In this document: one piece after another, positions 17,815 through 27,336 of the stretch | How the letters are laid out: each line of letters opens with the position of its first letter | How positions within the stretch are numbered: position 1 is the stretch's first letter | NCBI GenBank assembly: GCA_946803585.1 | Contig: CAMPEQ010000003.1 | Span: 52,370-116,369, forward strand | Direction of reading: 5' to 3' | DNA from: an uncultured Actinomycetes bacterium | GTDB lineage: Bacteria > Actinomycetota > Actinomycetes > S36-B12 > UBA10799 | DNA length: 64,000 nucleotides | The notes under the pieces: generated by a model | Database searches by the model: none | Told to the model about the DNA's origin: nothing | What the model saw: the letters and a program-made list of their open reading frames with translations, nothing else | Position numbers and translations under genes: made by a program

Positions 17815-19941
17815 CTAGAGAACGCCACTGGACCCGAATCGCTTTGGAACGAAGTCCGCAGTTGGGTTGATATCGGCGGTGATTGGCGGGGTTAGCCCGC
17901 CGTCGTCAGCGGAGACCCCCCACGATTTGAGAGTGCGGGCCACTGAATCGCGGGCATAGGCGAACTTTCGAGCAACGAGTCGTCGAGCTGCCCAGTCCTG
18001 TTCGCGTGCCTTGAGGGCATCCTCGATCGACGTCGCTTGCTGCGGCGTACACGGCAGCCCATAGGCCAGCGATACCGCCGCGCGAGAATCGATTCGGTAG
18101 TCGTGGCCCTTGCGAACGAACTCGCCGGGTTTGAAGTCCATCCCATTGAGTAGGTCAACCAGCGTCAGGACGAAGGTCGTGATCGGACGCCAGACGGTCT
18201 CACGCGGGACCTTCGGCGGACGGCTTGAAGGCGGGCCCATCCACCACGGTGGCGCAACAACTAAGCGGTACCCGAACTTGTTGACCGGATCGTCGTCATG
18301 AACGATCATGATGTGGTTCGGCGATTTCCCATCGATGTTCACTGCCCCCGTCAGTAACTCGGGATCTGAGGCGAGAACCATCGAATGAGAGGGGTCAAAC
18401 TGACCGACCGCACCTCGCCACGAGTTCCACGCGGTCGACCGGAATGGGACACCTAGATACAGCCCCGCAGCCAGCCCATAGCCGTCAAAGGCCCCGGAGC
18501 CTTCCGGGTAAGCAACGTCTAGGGCGACTTGTGCTCCGAGGCTCTCGCCAAACTGAACAAGTCGGGGTCGCGACGCGTGGGGCATCGCAGCAATGTGATC
18601 GCGGCTCAACTCCAGAACACGGCGCTGCAGTGCGACCCCATCGTGAGTGTCAAACAACGCCATCGCCGAGGGCACCAGGGCATATTGCGGAACGACAATC
18701 GCACAGTTGCCTAGAGTCAGATACTCAACGGATTCGGCGAAGGTATAGCTCACATAGCCAACGCCGGTAGGGGCCGCGATACAGACGAGGGCCTGGTCGA
18801 ATGCGCCCACCGCGACCATCTCCTCAAAGCACAGCTGCGCCCGTTCCATCGTCGTCAACGACGGGCCGAATCCGGAGACCACGCGCACGGGATCCCGCGC
18901 GGGTTCGCCCATCACTGTGGAGATCTCATCCGCACTCAGCGCCATGAGCACGAACCGGCGACCCTCTTTGCCGATCGAATCGAATGACACAAGTGATCTA
19001 GGTCCGGCGGTCACGTGTTGACTCGTTGGTGGCTCGGGATAAGCCGGCTCGACAACTGCCGCGCCCTTTTCTATCTTTCGCTTCGCGACAACGAACGTGG
19101 CTCCCGCGGCGACCCCGAGCATTCCGAAAGCAACTGCGTGGCCCACCACCGGGCTACCGATATCGAACCGACTCACTTTGCGATCTAGGAAGTTCTTCAC
19201 TGAATGGGCGACTAACTGCTCAGCAGTTGCAAGGGTCAGCATCGCTGCTGCGGCGGCGACTCCGGTCGCGGAAGCCTTGAGCGTGGCCATCACACCGGCG
19301 CGTTTGATCGCCCGTCGGTTTGGATCGACGAGGCCGAACTCGCGTGCATGCTGATGCCGGATGTAGACGTTGAATCCCGCGACCATCCCGCCAAGGGCAA
19401 CGTCGACGACGATCGGGCGCTTGGTGAGTTTCTGTCCAGGGAAGATCCGGGCCAGCCCCTCATCAACAACCGCAACAACAGCTCCAGCTGCGCCACCGAG
19501 CATGAAGGATTCTGCTCCGAAACGGACGATGGAGATCGCCAACACCTCATCTGAGCGCCGCGGGAGGACCTGATCGGCGATCACTCCAAGTGCCACAAAG
19601 GACAGGTCAGCGATCATGGTCCGCGTGGGATCCGGTTCGCGTCCACGCATCCCGTGGGTTCCGGTTGTGAAGAGCGAGATCGTCTCCGCAGCGGCATGGG
19701 TAGTTGTTGCCGCTTGGTACATGACCGCAGTGGAGACACCAGTAGCCACTGCTTGATCAGCTACTGAACGCGGCAGTAGCCCGCGCGCAAAGGTTGAGGC
19801 GACATTCGCGGAGGCAGCCAGAATCCCGGCACGCGCCGCATGTGAGGCGATGAAGCTGCTCCCAGGCAACTTGAATGAAATGCTGACCATCCAAGCGAAA
19901 CTATCGTTACTTCGCCCTCGATGCTCCCTGCGAGGACTCAT
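17815..19941 (-). CDS. Abhydrolase_9-type membrane alpha/beta-hydrolase, copy 1
   Basis: Protein of 708 residues. The first 310 or so residues hold several hydrophobic segments (N-terminal Abhydrolase_9 membrane domain). The C-terminal half is an alpha/beta-hydrolase domain with nucleophile elbow GESLGAQ, Ser467. Such proteins are common in Mycobacteriales and relatives; their substrate is unknown, and an esterase role at the membrane is inferred. A diverged paralogue lies at 45114-47261. The alternative start at MVSISFK (19890) is possible because the first 17 residues are very polar and the divergent MFS gene begins only 43 bases away. Confidence 0.85.
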   Translation of the reverse strand: MSPRREHRGRSNDSFAWMVSISFKLPGSSFIASHAARAGILAASANVASTFARGLLPRSVADQAVATGVSTAVMYQAATTTHAAAETISLFTTGTHGMRGREPDPTRTMIADLSFVALGVIADQVLPRRSDEVLAISIVRFGAESFMLGGAAGAVVAVVDEGLARIFPGQKLTKRPIVVDVALGGMVAGFNVYIRHQHAREFGLVDPNRRAIKRAGVMATLKASATGVAAAAAMLTLATAEQLVAHSVKNFLDRKVSRFDIGSPVVGHAVAFGMLGVAAGATFVVAKRKIEKGAAVVEPAYPEPPTSQHVTAGPRSLVSFDSIGKEGRRFVLMALSADEISTVMGEPARDPVRVVSGFGPSLTTMERAQLCFEEMVAVGAFDQALVCIAAPTGVGYVSYTFAESVEYLTLGNCAIVVPQYALVPSAMALFDTHDGVALQRRVLELSRDHIAAMPHASRPRLVQFGESLGAQVALDVAYPEGSGAFDGYGLAAGLYLGVPFRSTAWNSWRGAVGQFDPSHSMVLASDPELLTGAVNIDGKSPNHIMIVHDDDPVNKFGYRLVVAPPWWMGPPSSRPPKVPRETVWRPITTFVLTLVDLLNGMDFKPGEFVRKGHDYRIDSRAAVSLAYGLPCTPQQATSIEDALKAREQDWAARRLVARKFAYARDSVARTLKSWGVSADDGGLTPPITADINPTADFVPKRFGSSGVL

Positions 19942-19984
19942 CGTGAGACTGCAAACGGTGAGTCATGGGCGATAGCGTTCGCAC

Positions 19985-21652
19985 GTGAGTACAGATACCG
20001 CGGTCAGCAGCGATGGCGCGAACCCCGATTCAGCAACCGCTCGACCAGCACACCCGTGGCTAGCGCTAACTGCGCTACTCATCGGCCTATCGATGATTGT
20101 TATCGACGGAAGCCTCGTCAACGTTCTACTGCCAACAATGGTGGACGACCTTGGCCTGACTCAGACGGACGCGCAATGGGTTAACTCGATCTACTCACTT
20201 GTCTTCGCATCTTTGTTGATCACAGTTGGACTCCTCAGCGATAAGTACGGTCGGCGCCTTCTGTTCGTCCTGGGAATCGTCGTCTTCATCATCGGCAGCA
20301 TCATGAGTGGATCGTCCCAGAGCAGCGACTTCCTCATCACCGCTCGCGCCGTGCAGGCCGTCGGTGCATCGATGCTGCTCCCTAGCTCGATCGCGGTCAT
20401 CAACGTGCTATTCACGGGGAAGAACCGCGCCGTTGCATTTGGGCTCTGGGGTGCTGTCTTTGGCGGCGCCGCTGCCCTCGGACCGCTACTTGGTGGCTGG
20501 CTCGCAGAAGACTTCACCTGGCGTTGGGCGTTTTATGTCAACGTTCCCATCGCGATCATCTCGGTGATTCTGGTGATGCGGACGGTTCCAGAAACGAAGG
20601 TCTCTGGCGTCGGGAAGATCGACATAGTCGGTGTCCTGTTGTCCTCGTTCGGACTTGCGCTCATCGTCTTCGGCCTGATTGAAGGCCAGCAGTACGGCTG
20701 GTGGAAGGCAATCGCCGGCTTCGAGTTGGGCCCGATCAATCTCGAAGCGGGTGGGATCTCCGTTGTCCCGGTCGCCTTCCTCCTTGGCGCTCTGTTGCTT
20801 ATTGCCCTGGTCGTATTCGAGGCTCACCGCGGTAAGACGGATAAGACTCCCCTGGTCGACTTGGAGCTCTTCAAGATCCGTCGCTACGGCTTTGGAAACA
20901 TCGTTGCCCTGGTCGTTAGTCTCGGAGAGTTCGGCATTCTGTTCGTCCTGCCGCTGTGGCTTCAATCAGTGGCCGGTCTCGATCCGCTTACGACAGGCGC
21001 TTTGATCGCCTTCCTAGCAATCGGAACGCTCACCGCGGGAGGTAGTGCACGCCACGTCTCTGCCCGCTTCGGATCAACCCAGGTCGTCCGAATCGGCATG
21101 GTGCTCGAGATCGTTGGAATTCTGGGAATCGGTTGGTCGTTCAGCGTTGACCGCTCCCCGTGGTGGATGGCTATTCCACTGGTGGTCTACGGGCTCGGCG
21201 TCGGGTTCGCCTCCGCACAGCTAACCAACGTCGTCCTTGCCGATGTACCTCCAGCCAAGAGCGGCCAGGCTTCGGCGATGACCTCCACCTTCCGCCAAGT
21301 TGGTTCCGCACTTGGCGCTGCCGTACTTGGTGCAGTGCTGTTTACCGGGCTCGCAACTGGCCTATCTAACGAGCTTGAAGACGTACCAGGACTGTCCGCA
21401 TCCGAGAGCTCGGAGATAGTCGACAGTGTGAAGACCAGCGCCGGGCAATCCATCGTCAAGATGGAAGAGAACCCATCCTTGGCACTAGTCGTGACCGACT
21501 CAAAGGACGCCTATACCGAATCGGCTCGAATCACCGCGCTAGTTGCGGCGATCTTCGTCTTCTTCGGACTGCTAGTCAGCTTCGGACTGCCGAAGGATTC
21601 AGTTGAGGACGACACTGCGTCCATCGACGATGACATCGCCGCTGGGGTGTAG
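19985..21652 (+). CDS. MFS drug efflux transporter, DHA2 family
   Basis: Integral membrane proton antiporter (555 residues) with about 14 predicted helices. The loop 2-3 motif is GLLSDKYGRR (motif A). Helix 1 has the MIVIDGSLVNVLLP motif typical of the EmrB/QacA 14-TMS group. Motif C appears as GGAAALGPLLGGWL. A basic/acidic polar tail ends the protein. The group exports lipophilic drugs, dyes or metabolites; the substrate is unknown. The start is GTG. The gene is divergent from the Abhydrolase_9 gene and no regulator is adjacent. Confidence 0.92.
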   Translation: MSTDTAVSSDGANPDSATARPAHPWLALTALLIGLSMIVIDGSLVNVLLPTMVDDLGLTQTDAQWVNSIYSLVFASLLITVGLLSDKYGRRLLFVLGIVVFIIGSIMSGSSQSSDFLITARAVQAVGASMLLPSSIAVINVLFTGKNRAVAFGLWGAVFGGAAALGPLLGGWLAEDFTWRWAFYVNVPIAIISVILVMRTVPETKVSGVGKIDIVGVLLSSFGLALIVFGLIEGQQYGWWKAIAGFELGPINLEAGGISVVPVAFLLGALLLIALVVFEAHRGKTDKTPLVDLELFKIRRYGFGNIVALVVSLGEFGILFVLPLWLQSVAGLDPLTTGALIAFLAIGTLTAGGSARHVSARFGSTQVVRIGMVLEIVGILGIGWSFSVDRSPWWMAIPLVVYGLGVGFASAQLTNVVLADVPPAKSGQASAMTSTFRQVGSALGAAVLGAVLFTGLATGLSNELEDVPGLSASESSEIVDSVKTSAGQSIVKMEENPSLALVVTDSKDAYTESARITALVAAIFVFFGLLVSFGLPKDSVEDDTASIDDDIAAGV

Positions 21653-21681
21653 CTAGGCAACGGCGGAAACGTCCCGACGGG

Positions 21682-22626
21682 CTAGCTCAACAACGTGGTA
21701 TCGGTGATTTCCTGCGAAAGCGCCCACAGGTCGTGGGCCGTCGCCTTATCCCTGCCTGTCTTATATAGGCCAACTACCTTCGGGGCACCGCGCGACTGAC
21801 CGAACGAGTCTGGCCCGACAAAGGACCCGCTGGCAATCGTCTCATCGGTGGCTGCGCGGATCGCCGGGGTTGCCCCAGCGGCCGAGCTTTGGAAGACAAC
21901 CTTGCCGAACCCGTCAGCAACCGGCACTAGGAAGCCGAGTTTGCCGCCTTTGAGTTGAGTGCTGAACAGGTTGGTGGCGCTTACCCCCGGGTGCGCCGCG
22001 ATCGAGGCCACGGACTCGCCTGCGGCGGCGGCACGGCGATGGAGTTCCTGGGAGAACAAGAGGTTTGCCTGTTTCGAATTCGAGTAGACAGCCATCGAGC
22101 GATACGGCTGCGGATCGACCAAGAGCTTCGCGGGCATTCCGGCAGCGAGGCTTCCACCCCGTGCCGCCAGCGAGGAGAGCGCAACGACCCTCGCTCGTGG
22201 AGCAGCAGCCAGCTTAGGCCAGAGCCCGGCCGTGAGCGCGAAGTGGCCTAGATGGTTCGTGCCCATCTGAAGTTCCAAGCCTTGTGCAGTACTGCGGCGA
22301 GGCCCACCCATAATTCCAGCGTTGTTAACCAAAATATCGAGTTCGTCGAACTCCGCCGAGAACCCCTGCGCGAACGTTCGCACTGAGTCCAAATCGGCGA
22401 GGTCGAGTTCTCGGAGTTCAGCTGTGCCCGGACCCGCGCTTCGTACTTGGCTCAGCGCCTCCTCAGAGCGCGCAAGGTTGCGGCAGGCCATGATCACATT
22501 CGCGCCATTGGCCACGAGCGCGGCCGCCGTGTGCAGGCCGACGCCTGAATTCGCCCCGGTGACGACGGCCGTCTTTCCCGTCTGGTCGCTAATCGACTCG
22601 ACTGACCACTTACTCAACCTCACCAC
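21682..22626 (-). CDS. short-chain dehydrogenase/reductase
   Basis: Oxidoreductase of 314 residues with Rossmann glycine motif TGANSGVG near residue 23, NNAGIMGG, and the catalytic YSNSKQAN (Tyr and Lys). The sequence resembles the retinol dehydrogenase / protochlorophyllide reductase-like subgroup of SDRs, which use NADP(H). The substrate is not predictable. It converges on the MFS gene with 29 bases between stops and is divergent from the quinone oxidoreductase gene. It may begin a few codons downstream of MVRLSKW, but the present start is plausible. Confidence 0.9.
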   Translation of the reverse strand: MVRLSKWSVESISDQTGKTAVVTGANSGVGLHTAAALVANGANVIMACRNLARSEEALSQVRSAGPGTAELRELDLADLDSVRTFAQGFSAEFDELDILVNNAGIMGGPRRSTAQGLELQMGTNHLGHFALTAGLWPKLAAAPRARVVALSSLAARGGSLAAGMPAKLLVDPQPYRSMAVYSNSKQANLLFSQELHRRAAAAGESVASIAAHPGVSATNLFSTQLKGGKLGFLVPVADGFGKVVFQSSAAGATPAIRAATDETIASGSFVGPDSFGQSRGAPKVVGLYKTGRDKATAHDLWALSQEITDTTLLS

Positions 22627-22707
22627 GTCCTCTACTTCAGCACCGACTATGTTCGCTCTTACGAGCAGTCTGACCTATCGGCCGATTGAGACACGAGGTG
22701 CACCACG

Positions 22708-23664
22708 ATGCGGGCAATTCAGATCACAGAGTTCGGTGGACCGGAGGTCCTACAGGTTGCGGAGGTTCCCGACCCCGTGCCAACCGAGAAGGAACTACTC
22801 CTGACCGTCTCCCGCGCAGGGGTCAACTACGCCGATACCCATCAGGCCGAGAACTCCTATCTGGCTCCCACCAAACTGCCGGTCATTCCCGGTGGAGAGG
22901 TCGTCGGGACCGATTCAACTGGCCGGCGATATGTCGCGTTGGTAGCCAGCGGCGGCTACGCACAGATCGCCACCCCTTCACGATTCACCTCCTTCGAAGT
23001 GCCCAAAGGAATCTCCGATGTTGAGGCCTTGGCCATGGTTGTCCAGGGCGCAACCGCCTGGCTGCTACTACGCAAGAGCACACATTTGGCGCCAGGGGAA
23101 ACCGTCGTCGTTCACGCCGCTGCCGGCGGAGTTGGCTCGATCGCCGTGCAGCTCGCTAAAGCGTTCGGCGCCGGGCGCGTGATCGCCACGGCAAGCACCG
23201 AACAGAAGCGACAGCTTGCGATCGATCTCGGCGCGGATGTGGCAATCGACTCCCGGTCACAGGACATGACGGCGGCGATTCGGGAGGCGAATGACGGTCA
23301 GCGGGTTGACGTCATCCTGGATATGACCGGCGGTCGCGTCACCGACCAAAGCCTCGCTGCGCTGGCTCCGTTTGGGCGCCTCGGGTTCTATGGCCAGGCG
23401 AGCCGCGAGGCACCCAAGCCGATCGCTGCCGCGAGCCTGCTCGCACACTCAACCACGATCGCGGGGATGTGGTTGCCACATGCGTTCCTACTTCCTGGCA
23501 ACGTGGTCGGCCAGGCGATGCAGGAGCTATTCGACCTGATCCTCGCGCACAAACTGCGAGTGATCTCCGGTGGGGAGTACCCGCTGGCCGACGCTAGGAA
23601 GGCCCATGAAGACTTGCGATCCCGGGCCAGTGTCGGCAAGCTCGTATTGGACCCGACTGCCTGA
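22708..23664 (+). CDS. quinone oxidoreductase-like zinc-independent MDR
   Basis: Medium-chain dehydrogenase/reductase (318 residues). It opens MRAIQITEFGGPEVLQV, the usual quinone-oxidoreductase (QOR) opening. SRAGVNYADTHQ replaces the zinc-ligand region, so catalytic zinc is probably absent. The NADPH-binding AAAGGVGSIAVQLAKAFGA lies near residue 140. Members reduce quinones or enones with NADPH. It is first of three plus-strand genes (MDR, methyltransferase, LigD-type polymerase) with short gaps. Confidence 0.9.
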   Translation: MRAIQITEFGGPEVLQVAEVPDPVPTEKELLLTVSRAGVNYADTHQAENSYLAPTKLPVIPGGEVVGTDSTGRRYVALVASGGYAQIATPSRFTSFEVPKGISDVEALAMVVQGATAWLLLRKSTHLAPGETVVVHAAAGGVGSIAVQLAKAFGAGRVIATASTEQKRQLAIDLGADVAIDSRSQDMTAAIREANDGQRVDVILDMTGGRVTDQSLAALAPFGRLGFYGQASREAPKPIAAASLLAHSTTIAGMWLPHAFLLPGNVVGQAMQELFDLILAHKLRVISGGEYPLADARKAHEDLRSRASVGKLVLDPTA

Positions 23665-23716
23665 TTTTGCCCTTGGCCGGTGGGGACGGCGTCACCGACG
23701 ATCCGGAGCTTTTCAG

Positions 23717-24517
23717 ATGAGCGAAACTACCGACCCCGATCGAGAGATCCCGCAGCCGGGCACGCCGCAAGCGGAACAACGACGCAATTCATTTGGTGCC
23801 TGGGCCCAGAATTACGACAGATTCCGGCCGGGGTATCCGGTTGAGCTATTCGACTATCTGATTGACCTGGCTCCAGGTCGTCAACCACTCAAGGTCGTCG
23901 ATATGGGTGCGGGTACTGGTCAGCTCTCCGTTGGTTTTATTGCCCATGGCTGCGACGTAACAGCAGTCGAGCCAGATGATCGGATGCGTCAGGTCCTAGC
24001 CGCGAAGCCTGGTTTGAGCAACGCGCTGGCTGGCAGTGCAGAGGATCTGCCGCTTGCCGATAGCAGCGCGGACCTTGTCGTCGGTTCCCAGATGTGGCAT
24101 TGGGTCGATCAAGAACGAGCTGCGCGGGAGATCGCTCGAGTACTCAAACCCGGGGGCGTACTTGGCATCATTTGGAACCTGCGCGATGACCGCGTCCCCT
24201 GGGTACGGGCGCTATCGGAAGTCGTCGATATGCCGGACTCCTACAAGTGGTTCCAGACCCATGGCTCGCCTCGACTAGTCGAACCGCTCGGCGAGCTCAC
24301 GGCCGCCGAGTTTAGCTATCAACAGCCAGCCACGGCGGAGTCTCTGGCTGGGCTCATCAGCACGTTCTCACATGTGGCGCTCAGTGATCGGGCAGAACAG
24401 ATCCGCGCTGACGTAGCCGAACTCGCCAACACGCACCCCGACTTGCAAGGACGAGACTCGTTCACTATCCCCTATGTCTGCCGAGTGTTCACCGCCACTC
24501 GATCGCTCGACAACTGA
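23717..24517 (+). CDS. class I SAM-dependent methyltransferase
   Basis: Methyltransferase of 266 residues. Motif I is VVDMGAGTGQLS (about residue 60), then VEPDDRM, and DLVVGSQMWHWVD as the acidic post-II motif; this is the Methyltransf_11 pattern. The N-terminus FGAWAQNYDRFRPGYP resembles members acting on small molecules. The substrate is unknown. The open frame extends upstream into the preceding gene, but ATG 23717 directly precedes the soluble domain. It sits 27 bases before the polymerase gene and is probably co-transcribed. Confidence 0.88.
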   Translation: MSETTDPDREIPQPGTPQAEQRRNSFGAWAQNYDRFRPGYPVELFDYLIDLAPGRQPLKVVDMGAGTGQLSVGFIAHGCDVTAVEPDDRMRQVLAAKPGLSNALAGSAEDLPLADSSADLVVGSQMWHWVDQERAAREIARVLKPGGVLGIIWNLRDDRVPWVRALSEVVDMPDSYKWFQTHGSPRLVEPLGELTAAEFSYQQPATAESLAGLISTFSHVALSDRAEQIRADVAELANTHPDLQGRDSFTIPYVCRVFTATRSLDN

Positions 24518-24544
24518 GCTTGCTGGTCAAGGGAGCACACGACG

Positions 24545-25432
24545 ATGGCACCGGGTGATCAGCACGTCACCGTTGACGGACACGCCATCAAGATCAGCAA
24601 CCTCACTAAGGTGCTGTACCCGCAAACCGGTACCACCAAGGGCGACGTTCTGCACTACTACGCGACTGTTGCACCGCTGTTGATTAGCCACGCGAAAATG
24701 CGCCCGGCGACCCGCAAACGATGGCCTGACGGGGTAGATACGACACCGTTCTTTGAGAAGACCTTGCCAAGCTATGCACCCGAGTGGATTACCACCGCCA
24801 GCCTGCAACACAGCGATCGCATCGTTCGGTATCCGCTGGTCGACGATGCTGCGACCCTGCTTTGGCTAGTTCAAGGAGCGGCTCTGGAGCTCCACACTCC
24901 GCAGTGGAAGTACGACGTGCAAGCCGACGAACAGCGATCGCCCGATCGGCTCGTGATCGATCTTGATCCTGGTGATCCGGCCGGACTCCGGGACTGCTGT
25001 CAGGTCGCACTAGCTGCCCGCGAACTCCTTACGGCCGACGGCCTAGCCGAGTTATTTCCCGTCACCAGCGGCGGGAAGGGGATGCACCTCTACGCATCCC
25101 TGCCGCAACCGCGACGATCGAACGCGAACGACTACGCGCGCGACCTCGCTAGGCGGCTAACGTCGAGGTTGCCGAATCTGGCGATTGATCGGATGGCGAA
25201 GGTAGATCGGTCCGGCAAGGTCTTCATCGACTGGAGTCAGAACAATCGAGCGAAAACAACTATCGCGCCGTACTCGTTGAGGGGTAGACAGCGTCCGACG
25301 GTCGCGGCCCCGCGGACCTGGGATGAAGTCTCGCAAGCGGCAGATGGCACCGAGGCCCTCGAGCAGCTGGAGTACCCCGTTGTGCTGGACCGAATCAAAT
25401 TCATGGGGGATCTGCTTGCCGGTTTGAGTTAA
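24545..25432 (+). CDS. ligD: LigD-type NHEJ polymerase domain, stand-alone
   Basis: Archaeo-eukaryotic-primase-type polymerase of 295 residues. It matches the PolDom of LigD: catalytic Asp139 and Asp141 in IDLDPG, SGGKGMHLY with the nucleotide-binding His, and Asp229 in IDWSQNNRAKTT, then SLRGR. PolDoms add ribonucleotides at DNA breaks and bind 5'-phosphates during non-homologous end joining. No nuclease or ATP-dependent ligase domain is fused, so a ligase must be encoded elsewhere. It converges on ku with interleaved stop codons (TTAA). Confidence 0.93.
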   Translation: MAPGDQHVTVDGHAIKISNLTKVLYPQTGTTKGDVLHYYATVAPLLISHAKMRPATRKRWPDGVDTTPFFEKTLPSYAPEWITTASLQHSDRIVRYPLVDDAATLLWLVQGAALELHTPQWKYDVQADEQRSPDRLVIDLDPGDPAGLRDCCQVALAARELLTADGLAELFPVTSGGKGMHLYASLPQPRRSNANDYARDLARRLTSRLPNLAIDRMAKVDRSGKVFIDWSQNNRAKTTIAPYSLRGRQRPTVAAPRTWDEVSQAADGTEALEQLEYPVVLDRIKFMGDLLAGLS

Positions 25433-26253
25433 CCGTCGTCGCTACCTGTTCGTTGTTCGGCGTCGTGATTGGTGTTTTGGTCGATACTGGCTTGGAGCGC
25501 GCTCATCAAATCGACAACATTCGTTGGCTCGGCACCGGGTTGATCAGCGTCAGTTGCCGCGATGATGTCCTCTTGGTTTGTCAGCTTGCGTTCGAGCAGG
25601 GACAGTAATTCTTCGCGGTACTTGTCGGTGTACTTCTCTGGTTCGAAGTCACCTTCTAGTGTCTCAATCAGGGAGGCCGCCATCTTCAACTCTTGCTCTC
25701 GCGGTTCGATCTCGACGTCCTTTAAGACCGTGAACTCGGCCGCTCGAACCTCGTCACGCCACAGCATCGTCTGCAACATGATGACGTCTTCGTAAACCCG
25801 CAAAGCAGCCAGGCGCGTCTTGTTTCGCAAGGCAACGTGGGCGATGGCAGTTCGCTCGGTTCGCTCCAAGGCCTGGCGCAAAAGCACATACGGTCGAAGC
25901 GACTGCTGATCGGGTTCCAGGTAGTAACTCTTGTCGAAGAGGATGGGGTCGACCTCACTTGAGGGAACGAACTCCACCACATCGATCTCACGGGTCCGGC
26001 CTGCTGGCAGCGAGGCCAGATCGTCCTCAGTCACGATGACGTTCTGGCCCGAACTCGCCGAATAGGCCTTGGCAATATCACCGTACTCAACAGTCTTACC
26101 GCAGACCTCGCATACCCGGCGGTACCGAATTCGACCGCCATCCTCAGCATGGACCTGATGGAAGGAGACCGCATTGTCTTGGGTGGCAGGGTGAACCTTC
26201 ACCTGGACATTGACCAGCCCAAAGCTCAGAGATCCCCGCCAAATCGACGCCAT
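25429..26253 (-). CDS. ku: NHEJ DNA end-binding protein Ku
   Basis: Homodimeric ring protein that binds double-strand ends and recruits the NHEJ polymerase and ligase. The chosen ATG gives MASIWRGSLSFGLVNV, the canonical Ku start, and 274 residues; the 12-codon extension to 26289 is unlikely. The core runs to about residue 230 (VCEVCGKTVEYGDIAK, then YKDKY-like YTDKYREELLSLLERK). The C-terminal tail of about 50 residues is acidic and Gln/Asn-rich, unlike the lysine-rich tails of many actinobacterial Ku proteins. It is transcribed in the same direction as the ketopantoate reductase gene 60 bases upstream. Confidence 0.95.
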   Translation of the reverse strand: MASIWRGSLSFGLVNVQVKVHPATQDNAVSFHQVHAEDGGRIRYRRVCEVCGKTVEYGDIAKAYSASSGQNVIVTEDDLASLPAGRTREIDVVEFVPSSEVDPILFDKSYYLEPDQQSLRPYVLLRQALERTERTAIAHVALRNKTRLAALRVYEDVIMLQTMLWRDEVRAAEFTVLKDVEIEPREQELKMAASLIETLEGDFEPEKYTDKYREELLSLLERKLTNQEDIIAATDADQPGAEPTNVVDLMSALQASIDQNTNHDAEQRTGSDDG

Positions 26254-26312
26254 ACCCACAGCATGGTCAAAGGGTGGGTCCCAACGCAACCCTCAGGTGA
26301 CCGAAGCAACTC

Positions 26313-27257
26313 TTAGCCGTGTAGCCGAGAGTCGACGAATGCGAGTTGCTGGTAGATCGTCTCGAGGACCGGCATTGGGGTATTGGTGGAGCGAGCCCGA
26401 CTCAGCGCCCCACCGGCAATCGCCTCAAACTCCAACGGTCGACCAGCGTTGAAGTCCACTTTCATACTCGTGGAGTACGGCGTCATCGCCTTGGTCGCCG
26501 TCAACATCCCTGCCGGAAGATCGGAGGGCAGGACACAGCCATCAGCGGCTGCGGCCGCCATTACCTCAGCCATCATCTGCTCGGCCAGCCGATAGGTCGC
26601 GTCGTTGGAAATGAGCTCCGCAGTTGTGGCGTCCAAGATGACCGACAACGTGTTGAACGGAATGTTCCACACAAGCTTCTGCCAGCGCGCTGCCAGCAGG
26701 CTGTCGCTAATACTGATGACGACCCCGGCGGCGGTGAACGCCTCAACTAGGTCGTTCAGCCGATTGCCGGTGGGCGCTGGGGCGTAGTCAGTGGCAAAGA
26801 CCCCGAGGGTCAGAGCACCGTAGTCGAAGTGCGAGATCTGCGTGGGGCCCGTCTTTTGGGAACCGATGAACGCCAGCCCACCGACCACCTCAACCGATTC
26901 TGGCAGTGCTGCGGCCAACGCGATCTCTGCCCCAATGCCGTTCTGGATCAAGAGAACGACTCCGTCCGGTTTGACGATGTCCGCGATCCGAGCGAAGACA
27001 TCGTCGTTGGCGGTGGACTTGACCGCGACGATCACAACATCGCACTCCGGAATCGACTGCCAATCTGAATGCGCGACCACCGACGTCACCGTGAAATCAC
27101 CGTTGGGCGAGATCACCTCGATACCGTCACGGTTCATCGCATCGGCATCTCGACGTGACAGGAAGTGCATCTCGTTTCCGGCGCGGGCAAGCATCGCGCC
27201 GTAGTAGCCACCTACTGCGCCAGCACCAACAACCGCGAATCGCGTTTTCGGTTCCAC
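26313..27257 (-). CDS. panE: 2-dehydropantoate 2-reductase
   Basis: Ketopantoate reductase family enzyme (314 residues), which reduces 2-dehydropantoate to pantoate with NADPH in coenzyme A synthesis. The Rossmann motif VVGAGAVGGYYGAMLARAG is at the N-terminus. The catalytic Lys lies in RWQKLVWNIPFN. The C-terminal helical domain contains the conserved S-M-x-x-D stretch (STSMKVDFNAGRPLE). Several actinobacterial paralogues act on other 2-keto acids, so the pathway assignment is moderately sure. It lies between the desulfhydrase-like gene and ku on the same strand. Confidence 0.88.
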   Translation of the reverse strand: MEPKTRFAVVGAGAVGGYYGAMLARAGNEMHFLSRRDADAMNRDGIEVISPNGDFTVTSVVAHSDWQSIPECDVVIVAVKSTANDDVFARIADIVKPDGVVLLIQNGIGAEIALAAALPESVEVVGGLAFIGSQKTGPTQISHFDYGALTLGVFATDYAPAPTGNRLNDLVEAFTAAGVVISISDSLLAARWQKLVWNIPFNTLSVILDATTAELISNDATYRLAEQMMAEVMAAAAADGCVLPSDLPAGMLTATKAMTPYSTSMKVDFNAGRPLEFEAIAGGALSRARSTNTPMPVLETIYQQLAFVDSRLHG

Positions 27258-27336
27258 AGGTACTTACTACCGCATATGTGGGCAGCGAATCAGCGTCGGT
27301 GACGCAAATGCCAACTCACGCTGACCAGTCGCTGGA

